A DNA stretch of 64,000 nt from Burkholderiaceae bacterium (GTDB lineage: Bacteria; Pseudomonadota; Gammaproteobacteria; Burkholderiales; Burkholderiaceae_E), in the NCBI GenBank assembly GCA_021166725.1, contig JAJPES010000027.1:1-64000 (forward strand), written 5' to 3'. Of the stretch, positions 1 to 8,706 are shown in pieces. Positions within the stretch are counted from its first letter, which is position 1. The number at the start of each line of letters is the position of its first letter. Below the pieces are notes generated by a model that ran no database searches, had not been told where the DNA came from, and worked only from the letters and a program-made list of their open reading frames with translations. Both the position numbers and the translations under genes were made by a program.

Positions 1-77
1 ACGTCGAAGGCAGCCAGATGACGATGGGCGCTGCTGCGTCGCTGCGCGACCCAGCAGCGCCCTCACGAGAGAACCAG

Positions 78-125
78 GTGGGTCAGATTTACTCCGACGT
101 TTCCTATCGAAAGTGGGTCAGATTT
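78..125. repeat. Two copies of a 13-bp motif, likely IS end remnant
   Basis: The motif GTGGGTCAGATTT occurs at 78-90 and again at 113-125, 35 bp apart in the same orientation. Short repeated motifs of this kind occur near the tips of some insertion sequences (IS21-type elements are one example), and the stretch lies directly before a transposase fragment. I infer a remnant of an element end. No matching second end is visible in the window. Confidence 0.4.
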
Positions 126-138
126 CAACCGACGTTGA

Positions 139-314
139 CACTCAAGCGGGAGCGCATTCGACGCAGGATCTATCCGGGCCGCGACGCCGCCCGCCAGGAC
201 GTGTTCGAGTACATTGAGATGTTCTACAACCCGGTGAGGCGTCACGGATATACCGACCGGCTCTCGCCGGTCGAGTTTGAACGGCGCCACACAAACCGGC
301 TCGAATGTGTCTAG
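139..314 (+). pseudogene. IS3-group transposase (OrfB), C-terminal fragment
   Basis: Translation gives about 58 residues that match the end of IS3-family OrfB integrases. They include a Lys-Arg-Glu-Arg-Ile-Arg stretch, the FEYIEMFYNPVRRHG motif and the SPVEFERR tail. This is the last part of the DDE catalytic core, containing the final glutamate region. The first two thirds of the protein are missing, and the sequence before 139 belongs to other IS-like debris, so the copy is dead. It marks an old mobile-element scar beside the large helicase gene. The reading frame is open back to 18, but those residues look unrelated. Confidence 0.8.
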
Positions 315-549
315 AGAAGCCGGGGCGATTCACTTGTACGTTGCCCTCGAGTGGCCTCCGGAAGGTTGAAACATTGCGCCGTCGAAAGTCGGAAACTGCC
401 CATTCAGCCGAGAAACCCGCTGCGAACGCTTCGATATCCGAATAATCGGGACTACTTTAACTAGTGCGAACGATCCCGGGTCTCGCGAGCCATAATTTCG
501 CAGGCCGTACCACGAACTCACGCAGGTCGCGTCCCGTGCGCACGTCGCC

Positions 550-3500
550 ATGCAAGTCGCCTTTTCTCCCATCGAAGAGACGCACTCCGCCGTCCTGGCT
601 AGCCGCCTCGAAGGTCTGGCCTGCCTGTCCGTTGACGTCGAATCCAACCCCGAAAAGAACGACCGCATCTTCAAACTGGGCGCCGCACGTTCGGACATCG
701 ACGCGACGCTCGAGCTCGACACCGTCCGCACGTCCCAGCGACACGTCGCGCAACGCCTGAACCAGTTCGCCGATGGCGCCGACCTGATCGTCGGCCACAA
801 CGTCCGCCGTCACGACCTCCCCGCGCTCGACGCTCAGTTCCCGGGCCTCGACTGGCTGCACCTCCCGATCCTCGACACGCTCGAGCTCTCGCCGCTCGCG
901 TTCCCGCGCAATCCGTATCACCGCCTGGTCAAGGGCTACAAGCTCGTCTCCGACAGTCGCAACGATCCGCTGAAGGATGCGCGCCTTGCGCTCGACCTGC
1001 TCGCCGAAGAGATCGGAGCGTTCGCGCAGATGGGCGCCACCGACCCGGCCTGGATCGGCGTGCTGCATTTCCTGTTCCGTGACGACGCGGCGCTGAACCG
1101 CATCTTCGGGGAGCTGCGCGGAAGGCCGCCGCCGGACCTCGAGCAGGCGCGCAACGCCGTGCGCAGCGGATTTACCGATCTGTGTTGTCGCACCCGCCTC
1201 GCACAGCTCGTCCAGGTTGATCTCGACGGCGACCTCGAACAACGTTGGGCTCTCGCCTACACCCTCGCCTGGCTGCGCGTCGCCGGTGGCAACTCCGTGC
1301 TGCCACCCTGGGTCTATGCCACCGCGCCAAGGGTGCGAGCGCTCATCCAGGAACTGCGCGAGATCGACTGCAGCCACCCGGACTGCGACTACTGCAGGCA
1401 CCAGCACAACCCCGAATCGCTGCTGCTGCAGAACTTCCAGCTCCCCGGCTTCCGTGCGAAGCCGGCGAACGCGAACGGCGGCTCCCTGCAGCGCGACATC
1501 GTCGATGCCGGCCTGAAACGCCGCAGCCTGCTCGCCATCCTGCCCACCGGTGGCGGCAAGTCGATCTGCTATCAGCTACCCGCGCTCGCCCATTACTGGC
1601 GCAGCGGCAAGCTCACGGTCATCGTCTCGCCGCTGCAGTCGCTGATGAAGGATCAGATCGACAACCTCGTCGCCCGCGGCATCCAATGCGCGGTCACGAT
1701 CAACGGCTTGCTGACGGCGCCCGAGCGCACGGCCGCGCTCGACAAGATTCGCCTCGGCGACGCCGGCATCGTGCTGGTCTCCCCCGAGCAGTTCCGCAAC
1801 AAGCGTTTCGTTGAAGCGATCCGCCTGCGACAGATCGCCACGTGGGTTTTCGACGAAGCGCACTGCCTGTCGAAGTGGGGCCACGATTTCCGCACCGACT
1901 ATCTGTACGTCGCGCGTTTCATTCGTGAGAACTTCTCGGGGCAGGGCGCACCGGTCGCCTGTTTCACGGCCACGGCCAAGCCGGACGTCATCGACGATCT
2001 GCTCGATCACTTCAAGGCGGAGCTCGGCCTCGAACTGCAGCAGTTCCTCGGCGGGCACGAACGCACCAATCTCGAATACGTCGTGGTTCCCGTGGAGGAG
2101 GCCGGGAAGGCGCAGCGCATCGTCGAGTTGCTCGCGCGCGAATTGCGCCATGGCGGCGCCGGGGTCGTCTTCTGCTCGCGTCGAAAGAACACCGAGCTGT
2201 ATGCCGAGCTGATCGCGGCCTCGCGCCTGCGCTGCAAGCGGTTCCACGGCGGCCTGCAGCCGAACGAGAAAAAGGAGATCCAGCAGGCCTTCCTCGACGG
2301 CGAGCTCGACGTGATCACCGCCACCAACGCCTTCGGCATGGGCGTCGACAAGCCGGATATCCGCGTCGTCATCCATGCCGACATCCCCGGTTCGCTGGAG
2401 AGCTATCTGCAGGAAGCCGGCCGCGCCGGGCGCGACGGCCAGCCGGCGAAATGCATCCTGCTCTTCGACGAGAAGGACGTCGAAGCGCAGTTCCGGCTGG
2501 CCGCGATGTCGCAGCTGAATCATCGCGACTTCGTCGGCCTGCTCAAGGGCATTCGTCGTCGCGCGCAGCGCTTCCGCAGCGACGAGATCGTCGTGTCGGC
2601 GAAGGAGTTGCTCGCCGAGTCGGAGGGCGTCGACATCGAGCTTGCCGCCTCCGACGCCACCACGAAAGTCAACACTGCCGTCGCATGGCTCGAGCGCAGC
2701 GGGTTCCTGAAGCGCAACGAGAACCGCAGCCGCGTGTTTCCGGCGAGTCTGCGCGTGGCGTCGCTCGACGAAGCGCTCGCGAAGATCCGGTCGGCGTCGT
2801 TGAAGAACGACGACCGCGAGCATTACGAGGCGGTCGCGGCAGCGCTCTACCGCAACCCGACCCCCGACGGGCTGAGCACCGACGACCTTCAGCTCGAGGC
2901 CGGAATCGCGCCGGAGGATTGCTTCCGCATCCTGCACGGTCTCGAGCAGCTCGGCATTCTCGCCAACGATCTCGGGCTGACCGCCACCGTCACCAAGGGC
3001 GTGAACGGCGCGTCCGACAAGGCGCTCGAGCGGCTCGATCGTTTCGAGCGCGCACTGCTGCAACTGATGACCGAGCAGGCGCCCGACGCGGACACCGACG
3101 GCACGGCGCAGCTGCTGAGCATCCGCCCGATGTGCTCGGAGCTGCGCCGCCGGATGGAGCTGCCCGAGGGCGACCCGAGCGTGAATCCGGAGCAGCTCTA
3201 CAAGTGCATCCGCTCGCTCACCGAGAGCTTCGGCTCGGGTCACGAGCGGCGCAGCGCGATGCAGGTGCGCAGGGTGGGCGCCGACAGCCTGCGCATCGAG
3301 CTGCATCGAAGCTGGCAGAACATCCGCGAGATCTGCGATCGCCGACGCGCCGTCTCGCGCGTCGTGCTCGCCTGCCTGATGTCGAAGGTGCCGGCGGACA
3401 CGCGGCAAGCGAACTATCTCGTCGAATGCAAGGCGAAGGAGCTGCTGGAGGCGATCGATGCCGATCTCGACCTGCGCGGCAGCCTCCACGAACCGGCGAC

Positions 3501-5763
3501 GGCGCTCGAGCATGCGCTGCTGTATCTGCACGAAACCGGCGTGATCCAGCTCGACAAGGGCCGCGCCGTGTTCCGCGCGGCGATGACGATCGAGATGACC
3601 GGCGAAGACCCGAAACGCCGCTTCCGGAAGGAAGACTACGCGCCATTGCAGGAGCATTACCGCGAGCGCACGTTCCAGACGCACGTGATGCACGAGTACG
3701 CGAAGCTCGGTGCGCAGAAGACGGCCGGCGCGCTCGCGCTCGTCGCCGCCTACTTCAGCTGGCCGCGCAAGCGTTTCGTGAAGGAGTTCTTCAAGGGTCG
3801 CACCGAGCTGCTCGAGCTGGCGACCACCGACGATTCGTACCGGCGCATCGTCGACGCGCTGCGCAATCCGGTGCAGCAGGAGCTGGTGCAGAAGCCCGAT
3901 CGCGGCAACCACCTGGTGCTCGCCGGCCCGGGTTCCGGCAAGACGCGGGTGCTGGTGCACCGCATCGCGTACCTGCTGCGCGTGCGGCGCATTGCCGGCA
4001 CCCGGATCATCGCGCTGGCCTTCAACCGCAGTGCGGCCGCCGAGCTGCGGCGTCGTCTGTTCGCGCTGGTGGGCGACGACGCGCATGGCGTCACGGTGAT
4101 GACCTATCACGCGCTGGCGCTGCGTCTTACCGGCACGAGCCTCGCCGGATCGGAGTCGCACGGTCGCACGATCGACTTCGACAGGCTGCTCGCCGATGCG
4201 GTCGATCTGCTCGAGGGCCGCACTGAACTCTTCACCGACGCCGACGAGGCACGCGACCGTCTGCTGCAGGGCTACGAGTACATCTTCGTCGACGAGTACC
4301 AGGACATCAACCAGGTGCAATACGCGCTGGTCAGCGCGCTCGCAGGGCGCAAGTTGGCGGATGCCGACGGGCGCATGAGCATCATGGCGGTGGGCGACGA
4401 CGACCAGAACATCTACGCGTTCAATGGCGCCAGCGTCGAGTTCATCCGGCGTTTCCGCAACGACTACGACGCCGAGATCACGTACCTGGTCGAGAACTAC
4501 CGCTCGACGCAGCACATCATCACGGCGGCCAATCACGTCATTCAGCCGGCGCGCGACCGGATGAAGATCGATCACCCGATCCGCATCGACGCGCGGCGTG
4601 CCGATCATCCGGCCGGTGGGCGCTGGAGCATCGTCGATCCGGAGCATCGCGGACGCGTGAGGCTGATTGCAGCGCCCGCCGATGCGAACCGGCAGGCGCA
4701 ACTCGTCGCCGCGGAGATCGGCCGCATCCGCAGGCTCGCGCCCGACACCGCGCTCGGCGACATCGCGGTGCTCGCGCGCACGCACGAGACGCTCGAGCCG
4801 ATGCAGGCGCTGTGCGAGATCGACGGCATCCGGTATTCGATCGTGAAGCCGCAGGAGATGGGCGGCGCGATCTCGCTGATGCAGTCACGCGAGGGACGGC
4901 GCACGCTCGATGTCGTGCGCGGATATCGCAGGACGCTGATGTCGCCTGCCGTGCTCGGTCGATGGCTTCGGGCGCGTCTGCGCGCGCAGCCCGCCAACCC
5001 GGCGTGGCAGGATCTGAGCGCCGCGGCGGTCGACCTGATGCTCGCGTATTCGCAGACCAGGCTGCCGGTGTGCGAAGTCGTCGACTGGCTCTACGAAAGT
5101 TCGGGCGCCGCGCGCCGCGACGGCAGCCTCGACGCGTTGCGCTTGATGACCGCGCATCGCGCCAAGGGACTCGAGTTCCGGCACGTCATCGTGATGGATT
5201 GCGGCGAGTGGAACCGCGCGGAGGACGAACGCCGGTTGCTCTACGTGTCGATGACGCGTGCAAAGGAGACGTTGACGCTGTTTCGCGCGGACTCTTCGCC
5301 GAATCCATTTCTTGCCGATCTCGACGCGGCCGAGAGCGTGGTCGCGTTCGTTCCCGAAGGGATGCCGAGCGTACGGCCGGAATTGCAGACACGGTATCGA
5401 TCGCTGAGCCCGGCGGACGTCGATATCGGCTTCGCGGGGCGGCATCCGGACGGGCATCGCGTGCATGGCGACATCGCGTGCCTGGAGCCGGGCGATGCGG
5501 TGCAGATTTGCGATCGCGAACTGGTTACTGCCGACGGTCGCGTCGTCGGCAAGCTGTCGAAGAACACCAGCCTGCCGGACGGAAATTACGCGGCGAAGGT
5601 GACGGGTGTGATGGTGCGCGCGCGCGAGCAGACGCCGCCGGCGTATCTGGACTCGGTTCGGGTGGATCGGTGGGAGGTGTTGCTGGTGGAGGCGGTCGAG
5701 CCGCCCAGGGGCGCGGAACGTCGAGACTACGGCGTCTCCACTTCGCGTTTCTTGAGCCGGTAG
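550..5763 (+). CDS. DnaQ-like exonuclease / RecQ helicase / UvrD helicase fusion protein
   Basis: This is a 1737-aa protein with three visible modules. Residues about 20-160 resemble a DEDD 3'-5' exonuclease (VDVES near 27, GHNVRRHD near 80, a late Asp-rich helix near 140). A small Cys/His cluster, CSHPDCDYCRHQH, lies near residue 274. Residues about 310-680 form a RecQ-type SF2 helicase with Walker A TGGGKS (about 333), DEAH (about 434) and a typical AGRAGRDG motif VI. Residues about 1110-1640 form a UvrD/Rep-type SF1 helicase with GPGSGKT (about 1126), DEYQD (about 1248) and VSMTRAKE (about 1567). The domains argue for a role in DNA repair or nucleic-acid defence (inference). The start is the ATG at 550. 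The 3' end overlaps the convergent regulator gene by 37 bp. Confidence 0.88.
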   Translation: MQVAFSPIEETHSAVLASRLEGLACLSVDVESNPEKNDRIFKLGAARSDIDATLELDTVRTSQRHVAQRLNQFADGADLIVGHNVRRHDLPALDAQFPGLDWLHLPILDTLELSPLAFPRNPYHRLVKGYKLVSDSRNDPLKDARLALDLLAEEIGAFAQMGATDPAWIGVLHFLFRDDAALNRIFGELRGRPPPDLEQARNAVRSGFTDLCCRTRLAQLVQVDLDGDLEQRWALAYTLAWLRVAGGNSVLPPWVYATAPRVRALIQELREIDCSHPDCDYCRHQHNPESLLLQNFQLPGFRAKPANANGGSLQRDIVDAGLKRRSLLAILPTGGGKSICYQLPALAHYWRSGKLTVIVSPLQSLMKDQIDNLVARGIQCAVTINGLLTAPERTAALDKIRLGDAGIVLVSPEQFRNKRFVEAIRLRQIATWVFDEAHCLSKWGHDFRTDYLYVARFIRENFSGQGAPVACFTATAKPDVIDDLLDHFKAELGLELQQFLGGHERTNLEYVVVPVEEAGKAQRIVELLARELRHGGAGVVFCSRRKNTELYAELIAASRLRCKRFHGGLQPNEKKEIQQAFLDGELDVITATNAFGMGVDKPDIRVVIHADIPGSLESYLQEAGRAGRDGQPAKCILLFDEKDVEAQFRLAAMSQLNHRDFVGLLKGIRRRAQRFRSDEIVVSAKELLAESEGVDIELAASDATTKVNTAVAWLERSGFLKRNENRSRVFPASLRVASLDEALAKIRSASLKNDDREHYEAVAAALYRNPTPDGLSTDDLQLEAGIAPEDCFRILHGLEQLGILANDLGLTATVTKGVNGASDKALERLDRFERALLQLMTEQAPDADTDGTAQLLSIRPMCSELRRRMELPEGDPSVNPEQLYKCIRSLTESFGSGHERRSAMQVRRVGADSLRIELHRSWQNIREICDRRRAVSRVVLACLMSKVPADTRQANYLVECKAKELLEAIDADLDLRGSLHEPATALEHALLYLHETGVIQLDKGRAVFRAAMTIEMTGEDPKRRFRKEDYAPLQEHYRERTFQTHVMHEYAKLGAQKTAGALALVAAYFSWPRKRFVKEFFKGRTELLELATTDDSYRRIVDALRNPVQQELVQKPDRGNHLVLAGPGSGKTRVLVHRIAYLLRVRRIAGTRIIALAFNRSAAAELRRRLFALVGDDAHGVTVMTYHALALRLTGTSLAGSESHGRTIDFDRLLADAVDLLEGRTELFTDADEARDRLLQGYEYIFVDEYQDINQVQYALVSALAGRKLADADGRMSIMAVGDDDQNIYAFNGASVEFIRRFRNDYDAEITYLVENYRSTQHIITAANHVIQPARDRMKIDHPIRIDARRADHPAGGRWSIVDPEHRGRVRLIAAPADANRQAQLVAAEIGRIRRLAPDTALGDIAVLARTHETLEPMQALCEIDGIRYSIVKPQEMGGAISLMQSREGRRTLDVVRGYRRTLMSPAVLGRWLRARLRAQPANPAWQDLSAAAVDLMLAYSQTRLPVCEVVDWLYESSGAARRDGSLDALRLMTAHRAKGLEFRHVIVMDCGEWNRAEDERRLLYVSMTRAKETLTLFRADSSPNPFLADLDAAESVVAFVPEGMPSVRPELQTRYRSLSPADVDIGFAGRHPDGHRVHGDIACLEPGDAVQICDRELVTADGRVVGKLSKNTSLPDGNYAAKVTGVMVRAREQTPPAYLDSVRVDRWEVLLVEAVEPPRGAERRDYGVSTSRFLSR
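4661..4703. repeat. 43-bp segment of the helicase gene repeated at 18638
   Basis: These 43 bases inside the UvrD module are found again at 18638-18680 with three mismatches (40/43). All three are transitions. In both places the same frame reads LIAAPADANRQAQL. This copy is the intact source, since it continues as a normal helicase sequence on both sides. Confidence 0.75.
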
Positions 5764-7418
5764 GCGAGTTGCGGGCGCGTGATTCCGAGCGCCCGCGCAG
5801 CGGAACTCAGGTTGCCGCCGGCACGCTCGACGGCGGCGTCGAGCAGAATGCGCTCGACGTCGTCGAGGCTCGCCTTCTTCGACGCGACGTAATCGAGGAA
5901 ATTGCTGACCGTATCCTCGTCGTGCGAAAGCATGCGGCCGTCGCGCCCGAGCCCCTGCATTCGTTGCCTGCGCGGTTCGGCGGCGATCGACGGAAACAGG
6001 TCGGAGCGGTCGATGTACGAACCCGCCGAAGCGAGGATCACTCCGCGCTCGATCACGTTCTCGAGTTCGCGCACGTTGCCCGGCCATGCGTAATGGCGCA
6101 GCGCGTGCAGCGCGCGATCGGTGACACCCGGCACGCGCTTGCTGTGCCGCGCGCCGTACCGCTCGACGAAACACTTGACCAGTTCCGGGATGTCTTCGGT
6201 TCGCTCGCGCAGCGGCGGAATCGTGATCGGATAGACGTTGAGCCGGTAATACAGGTCGCGACGGAACCGGCCCTGCGCCACCGCGTTTTCCAGATCGACG
6301 TTGGTCGCCGCGATCACGCGCACGTCGACCCTGCGTGTGCGCACGTCGCCGACACGCTCGACTTCGCCCTCCTCGAGCACCCGCAGCAGCTTGGCCTGCG
6401 CCGATGCGGTCAGTTCGCCGACCTCGTCCAGGAACAGCGTTCCGCCGTGCGCGCGCTCGAAACGGCCCGGGCGCGACTGGTGCGCTCCAGTGAACGCGCC
6501 CTTCTCGACGCCGAACAACTCCGACTCGATCAGCGACTCGGGCATCGCCGCACAGTTCATCGCCACGAACGCCGCGCTCGCTCGCGGACCGCTCCCGTGC
6601 AACGCGCGCGCAAACATCTCCTTACCAACGCCGGTCTCGCCCAGCAGCAGCACCGTGACCTGGCTCGGCGCTGCCTTGCGGATCAGCTCCCACGAAGCGA
6701 CGAACGCCGGCGACTGGCCCACGAGATCGCTGCCGCAGGTGTTGCCGTCCAGCGAACCGCGCAGGTTCTTCACCTCGTCCTGCAGGCGCAGGATGTCTTC
6801 GGCGACCGAGTCGGGCTCGAAGTACTTCAACTGCTCGGCTGCGTCGGGCCACTCGTCGGTGGTGCGCCCGACGATGTGGCACTCGTGCGCTCCCGCGGCG
6901 CGGCACGCGGTTTCCCGGTACAGGATCATGCGCCCCATCAGCGCCGTCGAATATCCCGACGCGTACCCGAGTTGCATCCAGCAGGCGGGCTCCGTGGAGA
7001 TTCCGAAGAGCTGGCAATGCACGTCGGCCTCGTACGAGTCCTCCCAAGTGAACTCGCCACGGAATATGCCGCGCGCGACGTCCATCGTCATCGAGTCGGA
7101 ACGCGCACGAACGATTCCTTCGAGCGTGTGCAGCATCGGACCCATCGCGAGCAGTTCGGTGTCGGACGCGTCCGGATAGAGCTCGCGTGCCCACGCGGCG
7201 TCGCGCGCGCCCGATGCGAAACCCATACGCAGCAGAACTCCGCGTGCTCGATCCACGCCGAGCGAATCGATCAGCTCCTTTCGCAACGCCGCGACCGATG
7301 CGCCGTGCAACAGCAGCATCCGCTGTTCGCCCAGCCAGATGTGACCGGTCGCTACCGAGAACCGCAGGCGCGATGCGAGCGCGTCGAGCCGCTGCGAGAA
7401 ATCCGCTGGTTGCAACAT
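5727..7418 (-). CDS. DmpR/XylR-type sigma-54-dependent transcriptional activator
   Basis: The protein has 563 aa with the usual plan of phenol or toluene sensors. It starts with an XylR_N sensor domain (MLQPADFSQRLDALASRLRF), followed by a V4R segment and a central AAA+ domain with Walker A GETGVGKE (about residue 260) and the sigma-54 contact loop GAFTGA (about 307). It ends with a Fis-type helix-turn-helix (AARALGITRPQLAYRL). An upstream Met at 7589 is in frame, but family alignment favours the Met at 7418. Members bind an aromatic effector through the N-terminal domain and then activate -24/-12 promoters. It is divergent from the cytochrome/flavoprotein operon and is its likely activator. 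The exact ligand (cresol, alkylphenol or eugenol-like) cannot be read from the sequence. Confidence 0.92.
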   Translation of the reverse strand: MLQPADFSQRLDALASRLRFSVATGHIWLGEQRMLLLHGASVAALRKELIDSLGVDRARGVLLRMGFASGARDAAWARELYPDASDTELLAMGPMLHTLEGIVRARSDSMTMDVARGIFRGEFTWEDSYEADVHCQLFGISTEPACWMQLGYASGYSTALMGRMILYRETACRAAGAHECHIVGRTTDEWPDAAEQLKYFEPDSVAEDILRLQDEVKNLRGSLDGNTCGSDLVGQSPAFVASWELIRKAAPSQVTVLLLGETGVGKEMFARALHGSGPRASAAFVAMNCAAMPESLIESELFGVEKGAFTGAHQSRPGRFERAHGGTLFLDEVGELTASAQAKLLRVLEEGEVERVGDVRTRRVDVRVIAATNVDLENAVAQGRFRRDLYYRLNVYPITIPPLRERTEDIPELVKCFVERYGARHSKRVPGVTDRALHALRHYAWPGNVRELENVIERGVILASAGSYIDRSDLFPSIAAEPRRQRMQGLGRDGRMLSHDEDTVSNFLDYVASKKASLDDVERILLDAAVERAGGNLSSAARALGITRPQLAYRLKKREVETP

Positions 7419-7580
7419 CGAGGTTCGATCAATCGTTGCCGGCGCGCCCGACGGCGCATCGTTGCGATGCGCTGTTGCAGGCCGGAAATGCCACTGTAGC
7501 GCAGTCGACATCGGGCTCATCGAGCCCGTCGCGATGTCGGCTCGTGCACCCCGCCGTAGCCCGCGCATCGCCTTCGACCA

Positions 7581-7617
7581 TTTGATCAATCGCCTCTTCG
7601 TTTGATGATTTGATCAA
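7581..7617. promoter_or_regulatory. Pair of TTTGATCAA upstream activator sites
   Basis: TTTGATCAA occurs at 7581-7589 and again at 7609-7617, 28 bp apart. Each contains the palindrome TTGATCAA, which matches the known XylR/DmpR upstream activating half-site. They lie 70-105 bp before the -24 element of the divergent operon, where an enhancer-binding activator would sit. The link to the regulator at 5727-7418 is an inference from family knowledge. Confidence 0.72.
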
Positions 7618-7684
7618 CGCCGCCCGCTCGATTGTTGCTGTGCGGCGTAGGGATATCTGCATTGAAATCAATGCTCTTCGATTC

Positions 7685-7700
7685 CGGCACGCATGTTGCT
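7685..7700 (+). promoter_or_regulatory. Sigma-54 (-24/-12) promoter of the cresol-type operon
   Basis: The sequence cGGCACgcatgTTGCT agrees with the consensus TGGCAC-N5-TTGCW, with invariant GG and GC elements at correct spacing. It lies 36 bp before the ATG of the cytochrome gene, leaving a short leader with a clear GAGGAGGA ribosome site. It fits a promoter driven by the divergent DmpR/XylR-like activator. Confidence 0.82.
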
Positions 7701-7735
7701 ATGACTCAGCGCAAACCCGCTCGAGGAGGAGACCC

Positions 7736-8050
7736 ATGCGGAACCCGAGAACCCGCGCGACCGTGTCGCGCTGCCTCGCATTGCTTGCATTCGCGGGCAT
7801 CACATCGACTGCCATCGCCGACAGCAGCGGCAAGTGGCAGAACGGCCAGGAGATCTACCAGAAAGTCTGCGGCTACTGCCACGAAGCGAACGTCGGGCCG
7901 GTGCTCAAGGGACGTTCGCTGCCGGTCGAGTACGTGAGCTACATCGTCCGCCACGGCAACCGGGCGATGCCCAGTTTCCGCCCCAGCGAAATCGACGACG
8001 AGATGCTCGCGCAAGTCGCCCGGCTGATCTCCGGCAAGCCGGTGCAATGA
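7736..8050 (+). CDS. Periplasmic cytochrome c, electron acceptor subunit of 4-cresol dehydrogenase/eugenol hydroxylase type
   Basis: A 104-aa precursor with a Sec signal peptide (residues about 1-28), a single heme motif CGYCH at 45-49, and a probable axial Met at 78 in NRAMPSF. Size and motif fit the small cytochrome subunit (PchC/EhyA) that takes electrons from the flavoprotein encoded 0.65 kb downstream. The ribosome site GAGGAGGA lies just before the ATG. It is the first gene after the sigma-54 promoter. Its stop overlaps the next start (ATGA), so translation is coupled. Confidence 0.85.
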   Translation: MRNPRTRATVSRCLALLAFAGITSTAIADSSGKWQNGQEIYQKVCGYCHEANVGPVLKGRSLPVEYVSYIVRHGNRAMPSFRPSEIDDEMLAQVARLISGKPVQ

Positions 8051-8706
8051 TGGAGCGGCGCGATTTTCTCGGCACCCTCGCGGGCGGCGTCCTGCTCGCC
8101 GGCGCGCCGGTGTTCGTGCGCTCGGCAGCGGCGATGCCCGCGTCAGCGGCGTCGACCGCAACGACGATCGCGCCGAGCGCACGCGGCGAATCCGTACTCG
8201 TCGTCCACCGCAGCGATCTCCCGGGCGCCACTGCGCTCGCAGCAGCCATCGTCGATTCGCTGCGCGAAGCCGGTACGCCGGCGACGATGCTCGGTCGCAG
8301 CGCGGAAGACCTCGCGTCGTTCGCCGCAATCGACGCCGTTCTGCGAGACGCGAACGGCACGCGCATCACCGGCGTCATGGACGACGCAGGCGCGCTGCTG
8401 TTTCAGCAACTCGCCGCATCGCAGGGCCGCACCTGGCTCGTCGAGGGCCAGCACCGCTTCGAAGGTGCGGACGTACGGCATCGTTTGCACGCCGCCGGCG
8501 CTGCGCCCGCGCTCGCCTGGTCCGAGCCCGCCGAAGGATGGGCGCCGCGGATCGCGCGGCACTACACCGGCATCGTTACGGGACGACCCACGCCCCGAGC
8601 AATCGACGCCGGCGCATCGTCGGCGAAGGCTCAAGCGAACGGGACCGGGCTGGTTTCGTTCGTCATCGACTCGAACCAGAGATCCAACGGGAGATCGGCA
8701 CGATGA
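8047..8706 (+). CDS. Tat-signal protein of unknown function within the cresol-type operon
   Basis: A 219-aa product (ATG at 8047; a second ATG follows at 8050). The N terminus ERRDFLGTLAGGVLLAGAP is a twin-arginine signal, so the protein is likely exported folded. The mature part has a short alpha/beta-like stretch (VLVVHRSDLPGATALAAAIV) and no motif I recognise. It overlaps its neighbours by ATGA at both ends, between the cytochrome and flavoprotein subunits, so a role in assembly, flavin or heme loading, or electron transfer is plausible. That is inference from position only. Confidence 0.75.
   Translation: MMERRDFLGTLAGGVLLAGAPVFVRSAAAMPASAASTATTIAPSARGESVLVVHRSDLPGATALAAAIVDSLREAGTPATMLGRSAEDLASFAAIDAVLRDANGTRITGVMDDAGALLFQQLAASQGRTWLVEGQHRFEGADVRHRLHAAGAAPALAWSEPAEGWAPRIARHYTGIVTGRPTPRAIDAGASSAKAQANGTGLVSFVIDSNQRSNGRSAR

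Noticed and set aside
1576-4785. A 1069-codon antisense frame within the large helicase gene
   Set aside because: The sense strand holds complete RecQ and UvrD motifs; the antisense product has no recognisable fold.
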